From assembly GCA_015066225.1 (NCBI GenBank), contig SVOT01000009.1, forward strand, positions 1 through 64,000: a DNA stretch of 64,000 bases. The letters are read 5' to 3'. The notes under the pieces are model-generated. The model did not search any database. It was not told the origin of the DNA and saw nothing but the letters and a program-made list of their open reading frames with translations. Origin of the DNA: Oscillospiraceae bacterium. Its GTDB lineage: Bacteria > Bacillota > Clostridia > Oscillospirales > Acutalibacteraceae. Position 1 is the first letter of the stretch. Each line of letters opens with the position of its first letter. The position numbers and the translations under genes were made by a program. Below are positions 1 through 7,402 of the stretch, piece after piece.

Positions 1-44
1 CCCTTAGCTTCAGCAGCCTTGTCAATATCTTTTAATTTTGCCAT
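1..44 (-). CDS. N-terminal fragment of an unidentified protein
   Basis: Only the first 14 complete codons are inside the window; the gene continues beyond the left edge. The start ATG is preceded by a strong AAAGGAG ribosome site eight bases upstream, and a good minus-strand promoter lies at 77-105. The visible N-terminus (MAKLKDIDKAAEAK) is charged and shows no signal peptide. It is too short to assign a family. It is transcribed divergently from rubrerythrin. Confidence 0.6.
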   Translation of the reverse strand, partial: MAKLKDIDKAAEAK

Positions 45-76
45 AGTATTGTCTCCTTTAATATGAGTTTGAAATG

Positions 77-105
77 ATACTATCACATTTGGGGTAATAA
101 GTCAA
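77..105 (-). promoter_or_regulatory. Sigma-A-type promoter for the left-edge gene
   Basis: On the minus strand, TTGACT and TAGTAT are separated by 17 bases, about 30 bases upstream of the start codon at 44. The remaining intergenic DNA between this promoter and the rubrerythrin promoter is AT-rich, with no other clear signal. Confidence 0.6.
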
Positions 106-170
106 TAAATTAACTTTTATCATTGTAAAAAAATATAAAAAACATTGGCAATCTTTTAACAAGTTGTGCA

Positions 171-199
171 TTGACAAATATTTATTCTGAGAGTATAGT
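171..199 (+). promoter_or_regulatory. Promoter of rubrerythrin gene
   Basis: TTGACA, 17 bases, TATAGT; a second TATAAT overlaps just downstream. It sits 57 bases before the chosen start codon. I see no obvious operator for a peroxide regulator. Confidence 0.65.
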
Positions 200-255
200 A
201 TAATTAATTTCCGATGGGAAACATTACTAATAACAAGCAGAAAGGAAGAATTTTT

Positions 256-789
256 ATGGAACTTAAAGGCTCAAAAACAGAACAGAATCTTCGTGCAGCA
301 TTTTCAGGCGAAAGTGAAGCAAGAAACAAATACACTTATTTTGCATCCGTAGCAAGAAAAGAGGGCTACCAGCAAATCTGCGCAATTTTTGAGGAAACCG
401 CAAACAACGAAAAGGAACACGCAAAAATGTGGTTCAAAGAGCTCAAGGGCATCGGCACAACAGCCGAAAACCTTGAATCAGCCGCCGCAGGCGAGAACTA
501 TGAGTGGACTGATATGTATGCTAATTTCGCGAAAGAGGCAGAGGAAGAGGGCTTCACAGAAATTGCAAGAAAGTTCAGACTTGTTGCAGAAGTTGAAAAA
601 ACTCACGAGGAAAGATACAGAAAGCTTCTTTCCAACGTCGAGATGCAGGCTGTTTTCGAAAAGGCAGAGGAAACAATGTGGGAATGCCGCAACTGCGGTC
701 ACCTTGTAATGGGTAAAAAGGCTCCCCAGGTTTGCCCCGTTTGCAACCATCCTCAGGCATATTTCCAGGTAAGAAAAGAAAACTATTGA
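256..789 (+). CDS. rbr: Rubrerythrin
   Basis: A cytoplasmic non-haem di-iron peroxidase, known in anaerobes to reduce hydrogen peroxide with electrons from NADH through rubredoxin-type carriers. The N-terminal ~135 residues are the ferritin-like four-helix domain, with Glu/His ligand motifs such as EANNEKEH-type and EKTHEERY. The C-terminal rubredoxin-like knuckle has C144xxC147 and C160xxC163. The length of 177 residues is usual for the family. The frame is open from 214, but the ATG at 256 is chosen because AAAGGAAG lies seven bases upstream and the family begins with a similar 'ELKGSKTE' segment. It is monocistronic, between its own promoter (171-199) and a hairpin terminator. Confidence 0.95.
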   Translation: MELKGSKTEQNLRAAFSGESEARNKYTYFASVARKEGYQQICAIFEETANNEKEHAKMWFKELKGIGTTAENLESAAAGENYEWTDMYANFAKEAEEEGFTEIARKFRLVAEVEKTHEERYRKLLSNVEMQAVFEKAEETMWECRNCGHLVMGKKAPQVCPVCNHPQAYFQVRKENY

Positions 790-799
790 TTTGTATTTT

Positions 800-827
800 G
801 AGCCGGTGCTGAGCATCGGCTCTTTTT
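800..827 (+). terminator. Intrinsic terminator after rubrerythrin
   Basis: A GAGCCG...CGGCTC hairpin with a short TGA loop (800-822) is followed by six T residues. Confidence 0.85.
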
Positions 828-874
828 TCGTGTTTTTAAACAATTTATAAGGAGTGTATTTGTAAGTTATTTCG

Positions 875-904
875 TTGACTTTATTTGTATGTATTTGGTA
901 AAAT
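875..904 (+). promoter_or_regulatory. Promoter of the ceramidase/GH84 operon
   Basis: TTGACT, 18 bases, TAAAAT, 35 bases before the ATG at 939. It is the only recognisable promoter upstream of the five-gene run ending at 7379. Confidence 0.6.
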
Positions 905-938
905 AAAGATGTATAAATATTACTTATGAGGTGTTATT

Positions 939-2363
939 ATGGGCTTTAATGAATTTGCCGCTAAAGCGGTTCGCTCACTTGCGAAATCAAGTTCAAAAAA
1001 ACTTGCAAAGAAAGGTATAAAGGCAACCCCCTTTGAGGTTAACGACCCGGTTGTTATCACGGGTGAGAGTTACGTTTGCGGCTACGCTGTTAAAGAGGTT
1101 ATGCCTGCAGATATCCACGCAAAAAAATATTGGGTAGCGGGTCACGGAATGGGCCACGTTATTGAAAAGGTTCACGACCCCATTACAGTCAGCGCAATGT
1201 GGATTGGCGCAGATGATAACGGTGGCTATATTCATATCAGTGCAGATATTATCGGTCTGACAAACTTCGAGCTCAACATTGTTCGTGATGCTCTCAAGGA
1301 TTTTTCGGCGAAAAGTAAATGTGCGGGCGTGTTTGTTTCCTGCACTCACACTCACGCAGGCTTTGACACCGTTGGTTATTGGGGTCAACTTTACAAATTG
1401 CAGTCGGGTAAAGACCCTGAATATATGGAGCTTCTTCTCAAATCTCTTGAGGCGGTTGCACGTGAGGCTTATGAAAACAGAAAGAGCGGTAAATTGTACG
1501 TTGGCACAGTTTCTGTTCCCGAGGCTCAGTTCTGCAAGCGTGAGCCCAACGCAATGCACGACGTTCTTACAAGAACAAGATTTGTTCCCGATGACGGCAG
1601 TGAAGAGACCTGGTTCCTTAACTATGAGGCTCACCCCAACACATTGGGCGGCGACAACCGTGAATGCAGTGCAGACTATCCCTATTGGGTAAGAAAAACA
1701 ATCAACGACGCAAAAAAGACAAACGTGCTTTACGGTGTTGGCGCTATCGGTGCGGTTGACCCCGGCGATTTCTGTGAGGATAAACCCGAAAGAACAAGGA
1801 TTCAGGGCGAAACCTTGGGTAAGGCGGCTCTCGCTATCTGCAACGACAAAGAAATGCCTGTTGAAATAAAGGTGCTTCAACACAAATATTTTTCACCTGT
1901 TGATAACGGTCTTCTTGCGCTTATGGCAATTATCAAAGCCTGCTCTTCTCAGAGATATGCCTGCGATAAGGGCGATTTGGGTCTTGCTCTTCAAACAGAG
2001 ATGGTTTACATAAAGCTCGGTACACAACAAATTCTTATGCTTCCCGGTGAGCCCTTCCCCGAGGTTGTTTACGGCGGTGCGGCTGAAGCAGAGCTTTCTG
2101 CAACCGGTAAGGGAACGGAAATCAATCCCACGCCCATTATTGATATAGTTGGCGACAAGGATTTGCTCGTTTACTGTGTAACAAACGATATGACAGGTTA
2201 TTGTGTCACACCAAACGATTACGTTCTTCATAAAACACAGCCCTACATTGAGCAAGGTACAGACGTTCACGACAGACGTCACTACCACGAAACAAACTCC
2301 TTGGGCTACCTTACAAATGAAACAATAGCCGAAAACGTAGCGGCAATAATGAAAAAAATCTGA
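939..2363 (+). CDS. Neutral/alkaline ceramidase-like hydrolase (copy 1)
   Basis: 474 residues resembling the N-terminal catalytic part of the neutral/alkaline non-lysosomal ceramidase family, zinc amidases that release a fatty acid from an N-acyl group. Seen motifs: CTHTHAG at about 135-141 (zinc-binding His pair), EAHPNTLGGDN with a downstream SADYP, MLPGEPFPE, and TNDMTGYCVTPNDY followed by YHETNSLG near the C-terminus. These follow the order in characterised ceramidases. There is no signal peptide, so it should be cytosolic, unlike secreted ceramidases. RBS GAGGTG precedes the ATG. It is first in an operon with a paralogue, a sugar kinase, a SIS protein and GH84. The true substrate (a lipid or another N-acyl amino sugar) is not deducible. 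Confidence 0.75.
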   Translation: MGFNEFAAKAVRSLAKSSSKKLAKKGIKATPFEVNDPVVITGESYVCGYAVKEVMPADIHAKKYWVAGHGMGHVIEKVHDPITVSAMWIGADDNGGYIHISADIIGLTNFELNIVRDALKDFSAKSKCAGVFVSCTHTHAGFDTVGYWGQLYKLQSGKDPEYMELLLKSLEAVAREAYENRKSGKLYVGTVSVPEAQFCKREPNAMHDVLTRTRFVPDDGSEETWFLNYEAHPNTLGGDNRECSADYPYWVRKTINDAKKTNVLYGVGAIGAVDPGDFCEDKPERTRIQGETLGKAALAICNDKEMPVEIKVLQHKYFSPVDNGLLALMAIIKACSSQRYACDKGDLGLALQTEMVYIKLGTQQILMLPGEPFPEVVYGGAAEAELSATGKGTEINPTPIIDIVGDKDLLVYCVTNDMTGYCVTPNDYVLHKTQPYIEQGTDVHDRRHYHETNSLGYLTNETIAENVAAIMKKI

Positions 2364-2395
2364 AATCTGAAGAAAGGTGAGGAGAAATCCTTTCG

Positions 2396-4090
2396 GTGAT
2401 TAAAATGGATAAGGATAAAAAAATAGCATTGACCGACAAAGCCATTACAGGCGTTGTTCAGGCTCTTGCAAATTCTCTTAAAGACGGTAACGACTTCATA
2501 AAGCCTCAGGCATACGTTACGGAAAACTTCTTTGAAGGAACAGGGGAGTTTCTTAAAAAGCCCGCGAAAAAAGCGAGGTGGAGTCTTGGCTATGCCAACA
2601 TAAATCTTACACCCCTTGATTATGCAAAAAGAAACTACTATATGGGTGGCTACATTTCACCCGACAACAAGTTTCAGAACCTTATCGAAGAGGTTGTTGA
2701 CGATATGCAGGGCAGAGCCATTGCCATTGACGACGGCTCCGGCAGAGGTGTTTCTGTTTTCTGCACCATTGACTGCATCGGCACAACAAACGCAGATATA
2801 AGAGTTATCAGAAGGAAATTCAAAGAAAAGTTTGAAAAGCTTTTCCCGGATAAAGCAATTGCTTCCGTGAACGTTTGCTCAACCCATACACACAGCTGTG
2901 TTGATACCGAGGGTATATGGACAGATTTCCCGGGAAAACTTATCAGAAACTTCAGAAAAAACCGCAAGGGTAAAGGTGTCCTTGAACGTGGTGCAGATGA
3001 ACAGTATATGCGATTTTTGTGCGACGGTGTCAGCGATACACTCATTAAAGCCGTTGCGGATATGTGCGAGGGTGAGCTGTATATTGCTCAGAAGGATATT
3101 ACAGAGGACTATTTCTCAAACAGAAATCGTCCCTCTGCCCCCAGTATTGTCACCGATATGACAAGGCTCACGTTCAAGCCCGATAATAAAGAGAAAACAC
3201 CCACAATGATTGTTAATTTACCTGCTCACCCCGATTGTGCAGGTCTCCCCGTTAGTGACGAGGAGGGCTCGGGCAGGCGTCTCAGCGGTGATTACGTTCA
3301 CTATATGGGCGAAATCATAAACAAAGCGGGTTATAACTTTATGTTCTTCAACGGCGCTATATGTGCCATATATATGGAACGTGAAAAATCAAACGACGGT
3401 ATTCAGTTTGAGCACCGTTACGAGCAATCTGCAAGGTTCGGCAGAGAGGTTGGCAGAATGGCTCTTTCTCTCACAAAATCTCTTAACGAAATCAAAAAAG
3501 ACAAGATTCTTTATAACGAAAAAGAAATTGTGAGCGATATGGCGCTTTCTGCTCAGTTCGGCGGTAAATACACTCTTTGGTGTGAGGGCTGGGAGCCTGT
3601 TAAAGAGAAAAAGGTTAAGCCCCTTCTCAATATAAGAATTGCAGAAGTTAAAATACCCATAAATAACCCCGTAATGGCTTTGGCAGGCAAGCTGAAGCTT
3701 GCAAACTTCAAGGTTATTACAGAGGGCAAAAACAAATACTCTGTTTATTCAGAAATCGGCTATATCGAATTCGGTGAGGAGCTGAAGGTTGCAATGGTAC
3801 CCGGCGAATTTTGTTGTGACTTGCTGACAGGCGGTGCATCGCTTTTTGCAGACGGTGCAGTTTCACACAAGGATTTCGGTTACCCGAGCGTGCGTGAAAT
3901 TTTCGGTGAAGATACAATAGCCTTTGGTCTCGCAAATGATGCTATCGGCTACATTGTGCCCGATAACGACTACACAATGGGCGACCCTGCAAACCACTAT
4001 CACGAGCTTGTATCCTTGGGTAATGAAACAGGCTCTTCGGTTATGAAGGGCTTTATGGATATGGCAAAAAAACTTGAGATTTCAGACTGA
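2396..4090 (+). CDS. Neutral/alkaline ceramidase-like hydrolase (copy 2)
   Basis: 564 residues, a diverged paralogue of the preceding gene with ~90 extra residues. Conserved family segments: CSTHTHSCVDT near residue 162, LPAHPDCAG followed by SGDYVHYMGE, MVPGEFCCDLLTGG, and LANDAIGYIVPDNDY with YHELVSLG. No signal peptide or membrane segment is seen. The GTG at 2396 is preferred over the ATG at 2405 because GAGGAG is better spaced to it; the choice is not certain. Keeping two unlike copies next to each other suggests two N-acyl substrates or a heteromer, which is inference. Confidence 0.7.
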   Translation: MIKMDKDKKIALTDKAITGVVQALANSLKDGNDFIKPQAYVTENFFEGTGEFLKKPAKKARWSLGYANINLTPLDYAKRNYYMGGYISPDNKFQNLIEEVVDDMQGRAIAIDDGSGRGVSVFCTIDCIGTTNADIRVIRRKFKEKFEKLFPDKAIASVNVCSTHTHSCVDTEGIWTDFPGKLIRNFRKNRKGKGVLERGADEQYMRFLCDGVSDTLIKAVADMCEGELYIAQKDITEDYFSNRNRPSAPSIVTDMTRLTFKPDNKEKTPTMIVNLPAHPDCAGLPVSDEEGSGRRLSGDYVHYMGEIINKAGYNFMFFNGAICAIYMEREKSNDGIQFEHRYEQSARFGREVGRMALSLTKSLNEIKKDKILYNEKEIVSDMALSAQFGGKYTLWCEGWEPVKEKKVKPLLNIRIAEVKIPINNPVMALAGKLKLANFKVITEGKNKYSVYSEIGYIEFGEELKVAMVPGEFCCDLLTGGASLFADGAVSHKDFGYPSVREIFGEDTIAFGLANDAIGYIVPDNDYTMGDPANHYHELVSLGNETGSSVMKGFMDMAKKLEISD

Positions 4091-4111
4091 TTTACGAAGG
4101 AAGGTTTTCTT

Positions 4112-5002
4112 GTGAAGTATTATCTCGGTATTGATGGCGGAGGAACAAAAACTGTTGCAGTTGTTTCCGACGAGTTCTCCAACGTGCTTTTTGAAGGCGT
4201 AGGAAAAACCATTAATTTTTATTCCGTTGGTATGGCTAAAGCAAGAGAAAACCTTTCTTCTCTTTTTGATGAAATTTATAAATCTCTGGGCAAAGTCAGC
4301 TTCAGTGGCGTGTGCATAGGCTGCTCGGCGCTTGATTGTGAGGCAACCCCTGATGTGACACGTGCTTTGTGCGACGGCATTTTTGAAACAGAAAAGCTAC
4401 ATGTTAACAGTGATGTTTACGTTGCCCTGCAGGCGGCGGGCGAAGAAAAGTGCCGTGCCGTTGCAATCTGCGGAACAGGCTCAATAGCAATCGGTGAAAA
4501 AGACGGTGAAACTATCGTCAAAGGCGGTTGGGGCCATATAGCAGGTGACGAGGGCTCGGCATATTCGATTGCAGTAAATTCTCTGAAAGCCGCGTTCATT
4601 TTATATGATGAAAATAAAACAACTCCCCTCGTTAATGCAGCTTGCAGCTTTTTCGGTGTTAATAATCTGAGAGATGCAATAGATAAATTATATTCCGACG
4701 ATATGACAAAAGACGTTCTTGCATCTTTTTCAGAAAAGGTTGGTGCAATTTCAGACGAGGATGTTATTGCGAAAACTGTTATTTTAAATGAAGCTCATGG
4801 CTTTTCGAGAACGGTTATTTCTTTACTCGATGAGCTTGGCGAATGCACACATCTTTATCTTTACGGTGGTGTTTTTAAAAACAACAGGCTATTTGAAGAG
4901 TGCTTCAGAAACGATATTTCCGAGGTTTTCCCCGATTTGAAAACAGAACATCTTTCGCTGACTCCACAGCGAGGCGCATTAAAGGTGGCACAAAGCTTAT
5001 GA
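4112..5002 (+). CDS. N-acetylglucosamine kinase-type BadF/BadG ATPase
   Basis: 296 residues of the ASKHA-fold BadF/BadG/BcrA/BcrD group, whose sugar members phosphorylate N-acetylglucosamine. Seen: phosphate-1 motif GIDGGGTKT at residues 6-14, CGTGSIAIG (phosphate 2) near the middle, the GGWGHIAGDEGSAY segment typical of GlcNAc kinases, and a C-terminal YGGVFKN adenosine motif. The GTG start follows AAGGAAGG. The stop overlaps the next ATG by four bases, so translation is coupled. Next to a GH84 enzyme, phosphorylation of released GlcNAc (or a relative) is the natural role. Confidence 0.8.
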   Translation: MKYYLGIDGGGTKTVAVVSDEFSNVLFEGVGKTINFYSVGMAKARENLSSLFDEIYKSLGKVSFSGVCIGCSALDCEATPDVTRALCDGIFETEKLHVNSDVYVALQAAGEEKCRAVAICGTGSIAIGEKDGETIVKGGWGHIAGDEGSAYSIAVNSLKAAFILYDENKTTPLVNAACSFFGVNNLRDAIDKLYSDDMTKDVLASFSEKVGAISDEDVIAKTVILNEAHGFSRTVISLLDELGECTHLYLYGGVFKNNRLFEECFRNDISEVFPDLKTEHLSLTPQRGALKVAQSL

Positions 5003-5739
5003 CAGATAAATACACAGAGTACATTGAAAACATTCAGACTATAATTGATAAAATAAAAACAGACGGTAAAGAAAATGCCGAAAAAGCGGCGGAGCTCCTC
5101 AAAGAGGCGCTGATGAATGACCGCAATGTGTTTTTGTTTGGTACGGGTCATTCCCATATGCTGGCAGAAGAATTGTTCTACAGGGCAGGCGGTCTTGTGA
5201 GAATACAGCCTATACTCCGACCTGTATTGATGCTTCACGAATCTGCATCTGAAAGCACCATTGCCGAAAGAAAAGACGGCTTTGCAGAGGAATTGTTCGA
5301 AGAATACCGCATACGGCAGGGTGACGTTATAATCATTATTTCAAACTCCGGCAGGAACGGTGTTGTGGTGGATATGGCTTTGCTTTGCAAAGAGAAACAG
5401 GTGTCGGTTATTGCCCTTACGAATCTTAACCATACCTTTGCGGGTGAGTCACGTCACAAAAGCGGTAAAAGGCTGTGTGAAATTGCAGATGTTGTTCTTG
5501 ACAATTTCGGTTGTGTTGGTGATGCCACCTTGCAGCTTGAGGGAGTTGAGGGTAAAATCTGCCCCACATCCACGGTGTGCGGAGCATTGATTCTTAATGC
5601 CGTTGTTGCATCAGCTGTTGAAAAATGCGTAAAAAACGGCTACGTGCCGGAGCATTTTGCAAGCTCCAATATTGACGGTGGCGACGAAATAAACGAAAAG
5701 CTTGTTGAAAAATATAAAAAGGAGATAAAGCATTTATGA
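4999..5739 (+). CDS. SIS-domain sugar-phosphate-binding protein
   Basis: 246 residues. A sugar isomerase (SIS) fold is indicated by FGTGHSHMLAEEL near 45-57, IIISNSGRNGVVVDMAL in the middle, and a C-terminal segment with a conserved NAV. It resembles stand-alone SIS proteins encoded with GlcNAc/MurNAc catabolic genes; whether it is an isomerase, etherase or regulator cannot be told. The start at 4999 is fixed by the ATGA overlap with the kinase; the frame is open upstream to 4900. Its own stop overlaps the GH84 start by four bases. It should bind the kinase product, an amino-sugar phosphate. Confidence 0.7.
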   Translation: MTDKYTEYIENIQTIIDKIKTDGKENAEKAAELLKEALMNDRNVFLFGTGHSHMLAEELFYRAGGLVRIQPILRPVLMLHESASESTIAERKDGFAEELFEEYRIRQGDVIIIISNSGRNGVVVDMALLCKEKQVSVIALTNLNHTFAGESRHKSGKRLCEIADVVLDNFGCVGDATLQLEGVEGKICPTSTVCGALILNAVVASAVEKCVKNGYVPEHFASSNIDGGDEINEKLVEKYKKEIKHL

Positions 5740-7379
5740 TATTTCCTGTTCCCGCAAAAACAGAATTAAGTGAAAATAAACTTGAAATCTGCGCCGTTTC
5801 TGTGCAGGGCGAATGTGTGCCGGTTGCCGAAAGGGTGCTTGATTCATACAATATAGCTTCTACCGGTTCATATAAAGTAACCGTAAAAATTGAAAATAGC
5901 GAAAAGACTACATGTGTAAAAGAAACAGATTCATTTTCAGATGAAAAATATTTTCTTGAAATCGGTCAAAGTGAATGTGTTGTTATTGCTTCTTGTGAAA
6001 AGGGTGTTTTCAGAGCGATTAATACACTTTCAAAAATGATTGTAAACGGCGAGTTGTATGTGGGCTCGGTTGAAGATTATCCATTGTTTTTTAAAAGGGG
6101 ATACATCGAGGGCTTTTACGGCAAAACCTGGAGCACGGAAAAAAGGCATTCTGTTATGAGGCTTATGGCGAAATACGGAATGAATACATTCTACTATGCT
6201 CCTAAGGATGACATTTACCACAGAGAAAAGTGGAAGGATTTTTATCCCGAAGCAGAATACAAAAATCTGGCGGATTTATATAAAGAGGCAACCGATAATT
6301 ATCTTTCATTTTATTGGTGTGTCGGTCCCGGCCTATCTTATAAATACACTTCTGCTGAGGATTTTAACGCTTTGATAAACAAAATCAAAAGCGTTTATGA
6401 AATCGGGGTTAAAAATTTTGGTCTTTTGCTTGACGATATCCCCGGTGAATTTCAGTATGATGAGGATGCGGCGGTGTATGATAGCGTTGTTGATGCCCAC
6501 GTAAGGCTTGTAAACGACACATATAAAGCCTTGAAAGAGTTCGACAGCGAAATCAATCTCACTGTTTGCCCCACTCAGTACAGCGGCGACGAACACGGTG
6601 AATATATTTCAAAATTCGGCAAAGGCATTTCTGCCGATGTCAGCCTTTTCTGGACAGGTGCCGAGATCTGCTCAAGAGTTCTTACCGTGCGTGAAGCAAA
6701 GGAGCTTTTTGACGCAACAAGCCACAAGCCTCTTTATTGGGATAATTACCCCGTTAACGATTGTGAAATGTTTCAGGAGATGCACCTGGGTGCAATAATC
6801 GGTAGGGATAAGGCGCTATATAAAGAGTGCGAGGGGCTAATTTCAAACGTTATGGAATATGCCGAATGCTCCAAAATTCCCCTTATGACCATTGCGGATT
6901 ATCTTTGGAATCCGTTGGCATATAACCCCCAAGAATCTCTCAAAAATGCCCACAAAGAAATTTTGGGGGATAAGGCGGATTTGTTCAGTTATTTTGCAGA
7001 TCATCTCGGTGTTTCCTGCCTTTCAAAATACAGCTCAGCATATATGAGCGAAAAATTATCACATATAAATTTCCTTGCATCAAAAGGCGATTTTGAGGGC
7101 GCATTGAACGAATTTAAAGAATATAATTCAAAAATGCGTTCTTGCTTTGAGATGATAAGTGACGAAACCGTTCCGCTTTTTGCAGAAATGAAAAAGTGGG
7201 TTAAAAAATTCGGTATGTGCTGTGATTTGCTTGACCAAATCTGCAAAACACGTGAAAATCCGACGGATGAAAATATGGAGTACCTTGCAGAGCTTACCGA
7301 AAAATATAATTCAGACGCAGTAATTCTGACAGGCTTCTGTCTGCGTGAAGCGGCGGAAAAAACCTTGAATTTGTATTAA
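5736..7379 (+). CDS. GH84-family beta-N-acetylglucosaminidase (O-GlcNAcase-like)
   Basis: 547 residues. The core matches glycoside hydrolase family 84: RGYIEGFYGKTW at about 118-129 opens the TIM barrel and LLLDDIPG near 230-237 holds the Asp-Asp pair that performs substrate-assisted catalysis on 2-acetamido sugars. Further family features are WDNYPVND and the YAPKDD segment. An N-terminal alpha/beta domain precedes the barrel and a helical C-terminal region follows. There is no signal peptide, so the enzyme should act inside the cell on an imported glycoconjugate, whereas many clostridial GH84 enzymes are secreted toxins or hyaluronidases. ATGA overlap with the SIS gene makes it the last member of the coupled operon. 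Confidence 0.85.
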   Translation: MIFPVPAKTELSENKLEICAVSVQGECVPVAERVLDSYNIASTGSYKVTVKIENSEKTTCVKETDSFSDEKYFLEIGQSECVVIASCEKGVFRAINTLSKMIVNGELYVGSVEDYPLFFKRGYIEGFYGKTWSTEKRHSVMRLMAKYGMNTFYYAPKDDIYHREKWKDFYPEAEYKNLADLYKEATDNYLSFYWCVGPGLSYKYTSAEDFNALINKIKSVYEIGVKNFGLLLDDIPGEFQYDEDAAVYDSVVDAHVRLVNDTYKALKEFDSEINLTVCPTQYSGDEHGEYISKFGKGISADVSLFWTGAEICSRVLTVREAKELFDATSHKPLYWDNYPVNDCEMFQEMHLGAIIGRDKALYKECEGLISNVMEYAECSKIPLMTIADYLWNPLAYNPQESLKNAHKEILGDKADLFSYFADHLGVSCLSKYSSAYMSEKLSHINFLASKGDFEGALNEFKEYNSKMRSCFEMISDETVPLFAEMKKWVKKFGMCCDLLDQICKTRENPTDENMEYLAELTEKYNSDAVILTGFCLREAAEKTLNLY

Positions 7380-7402
7380 AATAAACAGATTGGGTGAGAG
7401 TT

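Noticed and set aside
993-1883. Long minus-strand open frame (296 codons) opposite the first ceramidase-like gene
   Set aside because: Shadow of the coding strand; no ribosome site, composition unlike a protein (Cys/Val/Asn-rich), and the plus strand has clear family motifs.
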